NCBI GenBank assembly: GCA_008727115.1
Contig: CP044131.1
Coordinates: 1,674,001-1,738,000 of the forward strand
DNA length: 64,000 nt
Direction of reading: 5' to 3'
DNA from: Comamonas testosteroni
Lineage (GTDB): Bacteria; Pseudomonadota; Gammaproteobacteria; Burkholderiales; Burkholderiaceae_C
The number at the start of each line of letters is the position of its first letter. The first letter of the stretch is position 1. Position numbers and translations under genes: made by a program. A model generated the notes under the pieces. It searched no databases, was not told the origin of the DNA, and saw nothing but the letters and a program-made list of their open reading frames with translations. Below are positions 34,540 to 42,830 of the stretch, piece by piece.

Positions 34540-35022
34540 TTACTTGACAGCAGCGCGTGCGGCCTCGGCCTTGGCCTTGGCTTCATCCAGCTTCTTTTGC
34601 AGCTCAGCGGCTTCGGCTTCTGCCTTGCGGGCTTCTTCTTCCTTGGCCTTTTGGGCTTCGGCTTCCTTGTCGCCACCCATGGCACCAGCAATGGCGTTGC
34701 CAGCCATGGTGCCGGCTACGGCGCCGACGGCGGCACCAGCCATGGTGCCCATCATGCCGGAGCCGCGAGCGGCGGGTGCTGCTGCGGCAGCAGGGGCCGC
34801 TGCAGGAGCGGTGGCGGCAGGTGTCGTGGCGGGCGCGGCCGCCTTGGGAGCAGCAGCTGCAGGAGCCACAGGTGCGGGCTTGGCTGGGGCCTTGCTGCCA
34901 ATGCTGGCAGGACGAACAGACTTGCTGGAGCCCATGCGCTTGGCCTGAGCCAGCGAGGGCACGGTCAGCGATGCGATGGCGATAGCGATCACGGAGGCGG
35001 CAGCACGGTACGAAGTCTTCAC
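34540..35022 (-). CDS. Secreted Ala/Pro-rich glycine-zipper protein
   Basis: A 160-residue envelope protein, not assigned to a known family. A signal peptide (ending SLAQA-KR) is followed by a low-complexity Ala-Pro-Thr linker (residues 45-85). A glycine-zipper-like hydrophobic segment comes next (GMMGTMAGAAVGAVAGTMAG, about 89-108). The tail is a highly charged coiled coil (KAKEEEARKAEAEAAELQKK). The Ala/Pro linker might cross peptidoglycan or act as a spacer, and the zipper could insert in or associate with a membrane. It has a strong terminator and its own upstream region. Confidence 0.65.
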   Translation of the reverse strand: MKTSYRAAASVIAIAIASLTVPSLAQAKRMGSSKSVRPASIGSKAPAKPAPVAPAAAAPKAAAPATTPAATAPAAAPAAAAAPAARGSGMMGTMAGAAVGAVAGTMAGNAIAGAMGGDKEAEAQKAKEEEARKAEAEAAELQKKLDEAKAKAEAARAAVK

Positions 35023-35301
35023 AGGTGTTTTTCCAATCTTGGTTGTCTATAGCCACTTCCCCAAAAAGCGGGGAAGGGTGCTGGCATGCCATGGGATGTG
35101 GATCTCATGGGCCTGCTTGCTATGGTATTTAGAGTTAATGGGGGAGATTTCAAGAGGCCGAGCTGAAACTGTCCGTAAAAGGACAGGGCTGATCTCTGGC
35201 AGCTGGTGTTGTGATGGATGTAGCGCTGCGGCTCCATTGTAGGAACACTGGCTACGAGAAAAGTTCCAGAGGACTGGAGATCAAAGAAATATTCATAAAA
35301 A
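35023..35301. other. Intergenic region
   Basis: About 280 bases between the Ala-rich protein start and the terminator of the FMN reductase gene. It should contain the promoter and leader of the Ala-rich gene (minus strand). I see no RNA gene, repeat or credible open frame. Confidence 0.5.
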
Positions 35302-35302
35302 A

Positions 35303-35332
35303 GCCCCGCAGCACTTGATGTGCTTGCGGGGT
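35303..35332 (-). terminator. Rho-independent terminator of the FMN reductase gene
   Basis: GCCCCGCA / TGCGGGGT stem with an inner GCAC...GTGC extension. On the minus strand it is followed by a run of T. Confidence 0.8.
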
Positions 35333-35359
35333 CTGCTATGAAATCAGATGACTAGCTGC

Positions 35360-35917
35360 TTATGCCTTGGGGTGTTTGCGGACCCAGGCCAGAAAGCTTG
35401 TCATGTACTTGTTCAGGAAGTCATGGCTGCCGGCACCGATATTGCCTTGAGCATCAATCAGGTCGTCATTCCAGCGCACAAAGCCTTCGGGCTGTTGCAT
35501 GGTCGGCATGTCCAGGAAGACAAAGACATTTCGCAGATGCTGCTGAGCCATGGAGGTGGCAGGGCCGCCGGGGGATGTGCCGATGACTGCGGCCGGGATG
35601 CCATTCCATGCTGCTTGGCCATAGGGGCGGCTCAGTCCGTCCAGGGCATTTTTCAGCGGTGCGGGGATGGAGCGGTTGTGCTCTGGAGTCACAAAGAGCA
35701 GGCCGTCGCAATTGCGGACCTGGGCCTTGAGGTCTTCAAAGGGCTGGAATTCGGGTGTGCCGTCAAAGTCGCGGTTGTACAGCGGCAGGCGGCCAATATC
35801 AATAAAGCTCACATCGGCTTGATCCTGGATCAGCTTGGCAAGGCCTTCTCCGAGCTTGCGGTTGATGGATTGCTTGCTGTTGCTGCCAACGACCACGCCG
35901 ATTTTCAGTTTGCTCAT
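35360..35917 (-). CDS. NADPH-dependent FMN reductase family protein
   Basis: A 185-residue flavodoxin-fold oxidoreductase like ChrR/YieF and azoreductases. IGVVVGSNSKQSINRKLGEG is the FMN phosphate loop and LLFVTPEHNRSIPAPLKNAL is the family signature. It probably reduces quinones, chromate or similar electron acceptors with NAD(P)H to lower oxidative stress, but the physiological substrate is not set by sequence. A GAAAGGTCTG region precedes the ATG. It is a single-gene unit with its own terminator. Confidence 0.87.
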   Translation of the reverse strand: MSKLKIGVVVGSNSKQSINRKLGEGLAKLIQDQADVSFIDIGRLPLYNRDFDGTPEFQPFEDLKAQVRNCDGLLFVTPEHNRSIPAPLKNALDGLSRPYGQAAWNGIPAAVIGTSPGGPATSMAQQHLRNVFVFLDMPTMQQPEGFVRWNDDLIDAQGNIGAGSHDFLNKYMTSFLAWVRKHPKA

Positions 35918-36014
35918 ATCAGACCTTTCAGTGCAGGAGGTAAAGCAGCCACTTTAACGGAGGATGGTGGGTATCTGGAGTCGGAGATTGCCGCCAGACT
36001 GCGAGCGCAAAAAA

Positions 36015-36042
36015 GGCTGCTGACCATGATCGGTCAGCAGCC
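36015..36042 (-). terminator. Rho-independent terminator of serB
   Basis: GGCTGCTGACC / GGTCAGCAGCC is an 11-bp perfect stem. On the minus strand it is followed by TTTTTT. It lies 19 bases after the serB stop. Confidence 0.85.
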
Positions 36043-36060
36043 TGTGCTCTGTTGTCTGGT

Positions 36061-36771
36061 TTACTGAAGGATTTCCAACAGGCGATCCAGTCCGCCTTCG
36101 TTGATGGAGATCTTGGCTTCATTGCGCACGCGGGGCTTGGCGTGATAAGCCACGGACAGGCCAGCGGCCTGCATCATGGGAATGTCATTGCTGCCATCGC
36201 CGACAGCAATGCATTGCTTGGCATCAATGCCCAGCAAAGACGCAACTTCCAGCAGCGTGCGGCGCTTCTCGGCGCCATCGCAGATATCGCCCCAGGCCTG
36301 CTCGACCAAGCCACCGGTCAAGACACCGTTCTGGATCTCCAGCACATTGGCTCGCACGAAGTCGATGTTCAGCAGGCCGCGCACATGTTCGGCAAAGTAG
36401 GTGAAGCCGCCGGAGACCAGCAGCACTTTCAGGCCTGCAGCCTTGGCGGCCTTGACCAGCGTCTCTGCACCTGGAGAGAGCTTGAGGCGTTCGGCCAGCA
36501 CGCGGGCCATGTCGGCTTCGGTCACGCCGACCAGCTTGCCCACGCGCTGACGCAGGCTGTCCTTGAAGTCGGTGATCTCGCCGCGCATGGTGGCTTCGGT
36601 GATGGCAGCGACCTCGGCCTTCTTGCCCGTAGCATCCGCAATCTCGTCGATGCACTCAATGGTGATCAGCGTCGAGTCCATGTCGAAAGCAATAAGCTTG
36701 TAGTCGGCCAGCTTCTGCGGGGCAGTGATGTTTTGAATGGCGAGGCCGGGGGCGAATTCGATAGCAGACAT
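36061..36771 (-). CDS. serB: Phosphoserine phosphatase
   Basis: A 236-residue HAD-superfamily enzyme for the last step of serine synthesis. The nucleophile motif is FDMDSTLITIECIDEIA, motif II is LLVSGGFTYFAEHV, and the motif III/IV region includes IAVGDGSNDIPMMQAAGLSV. There is no N-terminal ACT domain. ATG 36771 begins at MSAIEFAPG. TTG 36798 would add nine residues without support. It forms a single-gene unit bounded by a terminator. Confidence 0.93.
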   Translation of the reverse strand: MSAIEFAPGLAIQNITAPQKLADYKLIAFDMDSTLITIECIDEIADATGKKAEVAAITEATMRGEITDFKDSLRQRVGKLVGVTEADMARVLAERLKLSPGAETLVKAAKAAGLKVLLVSGGFTYFAEHVRGLLNIDFVRANVLEIQNGVLTGGLVEQAWGDICDGAEKRRTLLEVASLLGIDAKQCIAVGDGSNDIPMMQAAGLSVAYHAKPRVRNEAKISINEGGLDRLLEILQ

Positions 36772-36933
36772 GGGCGCAAAAAAAGCAAGTGGTTGCAAAC
36801 TGGCTTAGGTGCAGAAAAGGCAGCCTAGGTCGATGGCGATTATCGGCGGTTTAGCCTGTTGCGATCGTAGTCGCATGAGTGGCAGAGTGCGTTGTGTGTT
36901 TTGCTGGGACGCAGTGGTCGGGAAGGCAGGTGT

Positions 36934-37590
36934 TCAGTGCTTGCCATACAGGTACAGATCATCTGACCAGGTGGCCAGCCATTGCGGTCTATAGGCTACG
37001 AATATGGCGCATACCATGCCAGTGATCACCGCATCCCCCCAGGCCATCAGCCAGCGGGCAATGGCTGACAGATCTTCGTGAACACCTGGCAGTTCATGCC
37101 CTAGCGATGCAGACAGCAGGCCGGCAGCGAACAGGCTCAGCAAAGCCCCTGCAAATCCGCGGCCAAAGATATAGACAAACACACGGGTGCCCAGCCATCG
37201 TCGCAACAAAGCGCCCCAGAGCATGGTCAAGGTGGCGGGCACAATGCCATGCCACACCGTCAGGCGCAGTGCCTCTTGCGTGCCCAGACCCGGGGAGAGC
37301 AGCCAGGCAATGGCCCCCACGGCACAGAGCACAGGGATAGCCAGTGGCCAGCCCAGACACATCAGCACCAGGCAAGCGCCCGACCACTGCAGTTGCAGCG
37401 GCATTTGCTGCAATGTGGGCAAGGCCCAAAGCCAGGGCAATATGACCAGGGTTGCAAACAGTGGAGACCAAAGCGCAGAGCTGTCGCCATGCTTTTGTGT
37501 CAGAAGGGCTTTGCGGTTCCGCAGAAAAATCCAGGGCCGCAGAGCCAGGGCAATCGTTAGCGCGAGAAAGAGAAGGACAACATCCAGCAT
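36934..37590 (-). CDS. CbiM-like membrane protein (COG3235 type)
   Basis: A 218-residue membrane protein with six to seven hydrophobic segments. CLGWPLAIPVLCAVGAIAWL, then VFVYIFGRGFAGALLSLFAA and AWGDAVITGMVCAIFVAYRP match my memory of COG3235 proteins, which resemble CbiM, the substrate-capture subunit of cobalt/nickel ECF transporters. No CbiN/Q/O genes are adjacent. A role in cobalt supply would fit the B12 locus 16 kb away but is inference. The family call is moderately secure. Confidence 0.6.
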   Translation of the reverse strand: MLDVVLLFLALTIALALRPWIFLRNRKALLTQKHGDSSALWSPLFATLVILPWLWALPTLQQMPLQLQWSGACLVLMCLGWPLAIPVLCAVGAIAWLLSPGLGTQEALRLTVWHGIVPATLTMLWGALLRRWLGTRVFVYIFGRGFAGALLSLFAAGLLSASLGHELPGVHEDLSAIARWLMAWGDAVITGMVCAIFVAYRPQWLATWSDDLYLYGKH

Positions 37591-37635
37591 GGCGCAATTG
37601 TGCGGCAGCGGTGGCTTGTTGGTGGCCCTGCCTTG

Positions 37636-40600
37636 TCAGGCCGCGACCGCTTCTGCCTTGAGCGGCTGGCCCAGGCTGCGCAGCACATCGCGCACCATCT
37701 GGGCGCGATCCTTGGGATTCTCCAACTCTTTTTCGATGCGCAGCTTTTCGTTGCCCGCCAGCTTGATGTGCTTGTTCTTCTGGATCAGATGAATGATGTT
37801 CATCGGGTCGATGGGCGGCTGGGGCTTGAAGGTGATGTTGATCACGCCGGGTGCCGCATCGACCTTGACCACACCATAAGGCTGGCTCAGCACACGCAGG
37901 CGGTGCACGTCGATCAGGGTCTGTGCCTGGGGCGGCAGCTTGCCGAAGCGGTCCACGATTTCCTCGAGCAGCGTGTCGATCTGGTCGGCCGTCTTGGCTG
38001 TGGCCAGCTTCTTGTAGAACGACAGGCGCAGATGCACATCGCCGCAGTAGTCGTTGGGCAGCAGGGCCGGGGCGTGCAGATTAATATCGGTGGAGGCCGA
38101 CAGCGGCGAGAGCAGGTCTGGTTCCTTGCCGGCCTTGAGGCTGCGCACGGCTTCGGACAGCATCTCGTTATAGAGCTGAAAGCCCACTTCCAGCATATTG
38201 CCGCTTTGGTTTTCGCCCAGCACCTCGCCGGCGCCGCGGATTTCCAGGTCATGCATGGCCAGATAAAAGCCCGAGCCCAGCTCCTCCATCTGCTGGATGG
38301 CCTCCAGCCGCTGCTGGGCCTGCTTGGTCAGGCTGTCCAGGTCCGGCACCATCAGATAGGCATAGGCCTGATGGTGGCTGCGGCCCACGCGGCCGCGCAG
38401 CTGGTGCAGCTGGGCCAGGCCGAACTTGTCGGCGCGGCTGATCAGAATGGTGTTGGCCGATGGCACGTCGATGCCGGTCTCGATGATGGTCGAGCACAGC
38501 AGAATGTTGTAGCGCTGGGCCACAAAGTCGCGCATCACGCGCTCCAGCTCGCGCTCGGGCATCTGGCCGTGGGCCACGGCGATGCGGGCTTCGGGCAGGA
38601 TTTCCTCCAGCTTCTGCTTGCGGTTCTCGATGGTCTCGACCTCGTTGTGCAGGAAGTAGATCTGTCCGCCGCGCTTCAATTCACGCAGCACGGCTTCGCG
38701 GATCACGCCCGTGCCCTCGTTGCGCACAAAGGTCTTGATGGCCAGACGCCGCTGCGGAGCGGTGGCAATCACCGACAGATCACGCAGACCTTCGAGCGCC
38801 ATGCCCATGGTGCGGGGGATGGGGGTTGCTGTCAGCGTCAGCACATCGACCTCGGCGCGCATGGCTTTCATAGCCTCCTTGTGGCGCACGCCAAAGCGGT
38901 GCTCCTCGTCGATGATGAGCAGGCCCAGGTTCTTGAATTGCGTGGACTCGGACAGCAGCTTGTGCGTGCCGACCACGATATCCACCGTGCCGTCCGAGAT
39001 GCCTTTGATGGCGGCGGTGATCTCCTTGCCCGAGCGGAAACGCGACACCTCGGCCACCTTGATTGGCCACTTGGAGAAGCGGTCCACCAGGGTCTGGTAA
39101 TGCTGCTCGGCCAGCAGCGTGGTGGGGGCCAGAAAGGCAACCTGCTTGCCACCCATGGCCGCCACAAAGGCCGCGCGCAGCGCGACCTCGGTCTTGCCAA
39201 AGCCCACATCGCCGCAGACAAGGCGGTCCATGGGCTGGGGCGAGATCATATCCTGCACCACGGCGTGGATGGCGGCGCGCTGGTCGGCTGTTTCCTCGAA
39301 GCCGAAGTCGGCCACAAACTGCTCGTAGTCGGCCGTGGGGAAGCGGAAGGCATGGCCCTGGCGCGCGGCGCGGCGGGCATAGATATTGAGCAGTTCGGCG
39401 GCCGAGTCGCGCACCTGTTCGGCGGCCTTGCGCTTGGCTTTTTCCCATTGCGTGCCGCCCAGCTTGTGCAGCGGCGCATCGTCGGGCGAGACCCCGGTGT
39501 AGCGGCTGATCAGATGCAATTGGCTGACGGGAACATAGAGCACGGCATCGGCCGCATATTCCAGATGCAGAAACTCCTGCAGCGCGGGCGTGCCGTCCGG
39601 GTTCTTCTGGCCCATGTCCATATTGATCAGCCCGCGATAGCGGCCAATGCCGTGATCGGAGTGAACAATCGGGTCACCGACTTTCAGCTCGGACAGGTCC
39701 TTGATCAGTGCTTCCACATCGCTGACCTGCTCCTGGCGGCGGCGACGGCGGCCCGTGGGGCTGGTGGCGAACAGCTCGGTTTCGGTGACAAAGTCCAGGC
39801 CTTCCTCAACCCAGGCAAAGCCCGTCATCAGGCTGGAGGTGGCGATGCCGACCTTTTCCGTGGTGTCGGCCTGGAACTCGGCCAGCGAGTCAAACACGGG
39901 TGGGTTGACGCCCGAGGCGCGGAAAAAGTCCAGCAGGCTTTCGCGTCTGCCATCTGATTCGGCCAGAAGCAAGGTGCGGCTTGCGCTGGCTGCTATATGT
40001 TTTTGCAGCTTGGCCAGCGGATCTTCGGCTCCGCGCACTACGGACAGGTCTTCGAGCTTCTGGAAGATGGCGCTGTCGGCCACATCTTCGGTACCCGGGC
40101 GCAGGGCCAGCTGGGCATGCTCTTTAGAGCGCGTGTAGAACTGATCGGGTGTGAGAAACAGGGTCTCGGGCGGCAGGGCCGGATGGTCGGGGTCGCCTTG
40201 CACCAGGCGGTAGCGGTCCTTGGTGTCTTGCCAAAAGCGCTGGAAGGCGGGCTCAAGGTCGCCATGCAGCACCACGGTGGCGTCGTTGCCCAGGTAGTCG
40301 AAGACGGTGGCCGTCTCGTCAAAGAACAGCGGCAGGTAGTACTCGATACCGGCCGTGGCAATGCCCAGACCCATGTCCTTGTAGATGCGGCTGCGCGTGG
40401 GGTCGCCTTCCAGCAGCTCGCGCCAGCGGCTGCGGAACTTGGCGCGGGCGTCCTCGTCCATGGGGAACTCGCGGCCGGGCAGCAATCGCACTTCGGGCAC
40501 AGGGTAGAGGCTGCGCTGGCTGTCGGGGTCGAAAGTGCGGATGGAGTCGATCTCGTCATCGAACAGATCCACGCGGTAGGGCTGGGGCGAGCCCATGGGG

Positions 40601-41124
40601 AAGAGGTCGATCAGCCCGCCACGCACCGCGTATTCGCCATGGCTGACCACTTGCGAGACATGCTGGTAGCCCGCCAGCGTGAGCTGGGCCTTGAGTTTGG
40701 CCTCGTCCAGCTTCTGACCGGTCTTGAATTCAAAGGTGTAGCCCGCCAGGAACGAGGGCGGGGCCAGGCGATACAGCGCCGTGGTGGCGGGCACGATGAC
40801 CACATCGGCGCCATGCTCTTTGTCGCGCTGGTTGATGCGCCACAGCGCCGCCAGGCGCTCGCTGATCAGGTCCTGATGCGGTGAGAAGCTGTCGTAGGGC
40901 AGGGTTTCCCAGTCGGGAAACAGGGCGCAGCGCAGCTCGGGCGCAAAAAAAGCCATTTCCTCGATCAGGCGGCGCGCATCCGAGGCATCGGCCGTCACGA
41001 TGGCGGTAACGCGGCCGTCGCCTTTCTCGCGCTCGCCCAGTCTGGCCAGCAGCAGAGCATCGGCGCTGCCCACGGGGCGGGGCAGGTGAAAGCGTTTACC
41101 AGGAGTGAGCTTGGGCAGTTGCAT
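37636..41124 (-). CDS. mfd: Transcription-repair coupling factor
   Basis: An 1162-residue Mfd translocase that removes stalled RNA polymerase and recruits UvrA. The N-terminal UvrB-like region is followed by an RNA-polymerase-interaction domain with HSDHGIGRYRGLINMDM. The helicase motor has GDVGFGKTEVALRAAFVAA, DEEHRFGVRHKE and LTATPIPRTMGMALEGLRD. The C-terminal TRCF domain follows. ATG 41124 (MQLPKLTPGKRF) is chosen because upstream residues look like translated intergenic sequence. A short repeat-like stretch (39979-40008) encodes part of KHIAASASRTLLL. Confidence 0.95.
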   Translation of the reverse strand: MQLPKLTPGKRFHLPRPVGSADALLLARLGEREKGDGRVTAIVTADASDARRLIEEMAFFAPELRCALFPDWETLPYDSFSPHQDLISERLAALWRINQRDKEHGADVVIVPATTALYRLAPPSFLAGYTFEFKTGQKLDEAKLKAQLTLAGYQHVSQVVSHGEYAVRGGLIDLFPMGSPQPYRVDLFDDEIDSIRTFDPDSQRSLYPVPEVRLLPGREFPMDEDARAKFRSRWRELLEGDPTRSRIYKDMGLGIATAGIEYYLPLFFDETATVFDYLGNDATVVLHGDLEPAFQRFWQDTKDRYRLVQGDPDHPALPPETLFLTPDQFYTRSKEHAQLALRPGTEDVADSAIFQKLEDLSVVRGAEDPLAKLQKHIAASASRTLLLAESDGRRESLLDFFRASGVNPPVFDSLAEFQADTTEKVGIATSSLMTGFAWVEEGLDFVTETELFATSPTGRRRRRQEQVSDVEALIKDLSELKVGDPIVHSDHGIGRYRGLINMDMGQKNPDGTPALQEFLHLEYAADAVLYVPVSQLHLISRYTGVSPDDAPLHKLGGTQWEKAKRKAAEQVRDSAAELLNIYARRAARQGHAFRFPTADYEQFVADFGFEETADQRAAIHAVVQDMISPQPMDRLVCGDVGFGKTEVALRAAFVAAMGGKQVAFLAPTTLLAEQHYQTLVDRFSKWPIKVAEVSRFRSGKEITAAIKGISDGTVDIVVGTHKLLSESTQFKNLGLLIIDEEHRFGVRHKEAMKAMRAEVDVLTLTATPIPRTMGMALEGLRDLSVIATAPQRRLAIKTFVRNEGTGVIREAVLRELKRGGQIYFLHNEVETIENRKQKLEEILPEARIAVAHGQMPERELERVMRDFVAQRYNILLCSTIIETGIDVPSANTILISRADKFGLAQLHQLRGRVGRSHHQAYAYLMVPDLDSLTKQAQQRLEAIQQMEELGSGFYLAMHDLEIRGAGEVLGENQSGNMLEVGFQLYNEMLSEAVRSLKAGKEPDLLSPLSASTDINLHAPALLPNDYCGDVHLRLSFYKKLATAKTADQIDTLLEEIVDRFGKLPPQAQTLIDVHRLRVLSQPYGVVKVDAAPGVINITFKPQPPIDPMNIIHLIQKNKHIKLAGNEKLRIEKELENPKDRAQMVRDVLRSLGQPLKAEAVAA
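39979..40008 (-). repeat. Possible short repeat fragment inside mfd
   Basis: Minus strand AAAAACATATAGCAGCCAGC followed by GCAAGC resembles the left half of the window's dispersed repeat (A-tract, TAGC, AGCGCAAG). It is too short to be certain. Confidence 0.25.
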
Positions 41125-41359
41125 GGCGGATAGAAGCGGTGCGAAGCCGCCAGGGCAGGGCGCTGGCAGCAGGAATAAAACAGGGACAGGTTGAATGCAG
41201 GCGAGCCGCGCCAATAGGGGCGGGGTTCACGGGCCAATCCGCGGGTAGCGGGTCGGGAGCGGCGCATTCACTCAAAATGGGAGCACCTCATGGTGATGCA
41301 AGCCGAAGGCCAGGAATTGAACGGCTTTCGGTCGAAACAGCGATTTTAAAATAGAGCGC

Positions 41360-42190
41360 ATGACAGAACCGTTTTCCTCGCCGGAGTCCATGCCGGGACT
41401 CCAGGCAAACGCCGCAGCCACCCCCAGTGCAGCGGCCGCCGGTGCAGATGCACCGCGCTGTTGGGTGCTGATTCCCTGTGCCGGCGTGGGCTCGCGGGCG
41501 ATTGCCGCCGACGCTCCTGCGCCCGAGTTGCCCAAGCAATACCAGAACGTTGCAGGCCAGCCCATGGTCATGCACACCCTGGCGGCGTTGCTGGGCGTGG
41601 CGCGCGTCCACCGGACTTTGCTGGTGATCTCCGGCGCCGACACCTTCTGGCAGGGCAAGGACTTGCACCAGAACCTGTCCATCGCGCCCTGCGGCGGTGC
41701 CACCCGGGCCGAGACCGTGACCAACGGTTTGCAGGCCTTGCTGACCCTGGGCGCCAGCGCCGAAGATTGGGTGCTGGTGCATGATGCCGCGCGCTGCCTG
41801 CTGACCCCGGCGCAGGTCGATGCGCTGATCGACGTCTGTCTGCCCGACGCTGTGGGCGGCTTGCTGGCGCTGAAGCTGCCCGATACCTTGAAGCAGGCCA
41901 GCCGCTTCAGTGGCGCCGATCGCGTGCAGCAAACGGTGGACCGCAGCGACAAATGGCTGGCGCAAACGCCGCAGATGTTCCGCATCGGGGCCTTGCTGGC
42001 CGCGCTGCAGTCCGCAGGCGATGCCGTGACCGACGAGGCCAGCGCCATGGAGCTGGCGGGCCATGCCCCCCGGCTGGTGCCAGGCGGGGCGCAGAACTTT
42101 AAGGTGACTTATCCCGACGACTTTGTGCTGGCCGAGGCGGTGCTGCTGCAGCGCAAAGCGCGGAAAAGATCTGAGTTACTTCGTAATTAA
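41360..42190 (+). CDS. ispD: 2-C-methyl-D-erythritol 4-phosphate cytidylyltransferase
   Basis: IspD of the non-mevalonate isoprenoid pathway. It joins CTP to methylerythritol phosphate. Nucleotide loop: VLIPCAGVGSRAIA, with PCAG in place of the more usual PAAG. LPKQYQNVAGQPMVMHTL follows, then WVLVHDAARCLLT. The protein is 276 residues, longer than E. coli's because of an Ala-rich N-terminal extension of about 34 residues. A later ATG at codon 11 is possible. ispF follows after 44 bases that are occupied by a dispersed repeat. Confidence 0.92.
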   Translation: MTEPFSSPESMPGLQANAAATPSAAAAGADAPRCWVLIPCAGVGSRAIAADAPAPELPKQYQNVAGQPMVMHTLAALLGVARVHRTLLVISGADTFWQGKDLHQNLSIAPCGGATRAETVTNGLQALLTLGASAEDWVLVHDAARCLLTPAQVDALIDVCLPDAVGGLLALKLPDTLKQASRFSGADRVQQTVDRSDKWLAQTPQMFRIGALLAALQSAGDAVTDEASAMELAGHAPRLVPGGAQNFKVTYPDDFVLAEAVLLQRKARKRSELLRN

Positions 42191-42234
42191 TAGCTGCTTG
42201 CGCTTGATAGGCAAGGGCTGGACAAGGATTTGAT
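42184..42234 (+). repeat. Dispersed repeat copy between ispD and ispF
   Basis: TAATTAATAGCTGCTTGCGC, TTGATAGGCAAGGGCTGGAC, AAGGATTTGAT. TAGCTGCTTGCGCTTG and AAGGGCT boxes match the other copies. It supplies the ispD stop codon and fills the whole ispD-ispF spacer. Confidence 0.6.
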
Positions 42235-42714
42235 ATGAATTTTCGTATTGGTGAAGGCTGGGATGTGCACGCGCTGGTGCCGGGTCGCAAGCTGATTCTG
42301 GGCGGTGTGGAAGTGCCGCACACGCTAGGGCTGCTGGGCCACTCGGATGCAGATGTGCTGCTGCATGCGATCACCGACGCGCTGTTTGGCGCGGCGGCGC
42401 TGGGCGATATCGGCCGCCATTTCTCGGACACTGACCCGCAGTTCAAGGGCGCGGATTCCGCTGTGCTGCTGGCCGAGGCCGCGCGCCGCGTGAGGGCCAA
42501 GGGCTTCGAGATCGGCAATATCGATAGCACCATCGTGGCCCAGGCGCCCAAGCTGGCACCCCATATCGAGAAGATGCGCGAGCGTATTGCCGCCGTGCTG
42601 GCGCTGGAGGTGGAGCAGGTCAACGTCAAGGCCAAGACGGCCGAGAAGATGGGGCCGGTGGGGCAGCAGCAGGCCATGGAGGCCAGAGCGGTGGCCTTGC
42701 TCTACAAGGCCTGA
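42235..42714 (+). CDS. ispF: 2-C-methyl-D-erythritol 2,4-cyclodiphosphate synthase
   Basis: A 159-residue IspF. Family start [20 protein letters not shown] with the zinc-binding aspartate and histidine, [20 protein letters not shown], and the C-terminal [19 protein letters not shown]. It forms a trimeric enzyme in the cytosol that cyclises the IspE product. It follows ispD as in most proteobacteria and ends before the terminator at 42761. Confidence 0.95.
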   Translation: MNFRIGEGWDVHALVPGRKLILGGVEVPHTLGLLGHSDADVLLHAITDALFGAAALGDIGRHFSDTDPQFKGADSAVLLAEAARRVRAKGFEIGNIDSTIVAQAPKLAPHIEKMRERIAAVLALEVEQVNVKAKTAEKMGPVGQQQAMEARAVALLYKA

Positions 42715-42760
42715 GATAGCGTAGCCAACCTGGGAAAGAGGCTGCTGCGACCAAAAGAAA

Positions 42761-42780
42761 AGGGGCCTTGATGGCCCCTT
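42761..42780. terminator. Bidirectional terminator between ispF and the sensor kinase gene
   Basis: AGGGGCC-TTGAT-GGCCCCT with A-rich left flank and TTTTT on the right. It serves both converging transcripts. Confidence 0.8.
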
Positions 42781-42830
42781 TTTCAATATGCGTCATGGCT
42801 GTGGCGCATGACATGTCATTGCTTCTGCGC

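Noticed and set aside
37600-39957. A 785-codon open frame on the plus strand opposite mfd
   Set aside because: It lies wholly antisense to the clear mfd gene. Long opposite frames are common in high-GC coding DNA, and the translation is rich in His/Gln/Gly with no domain.
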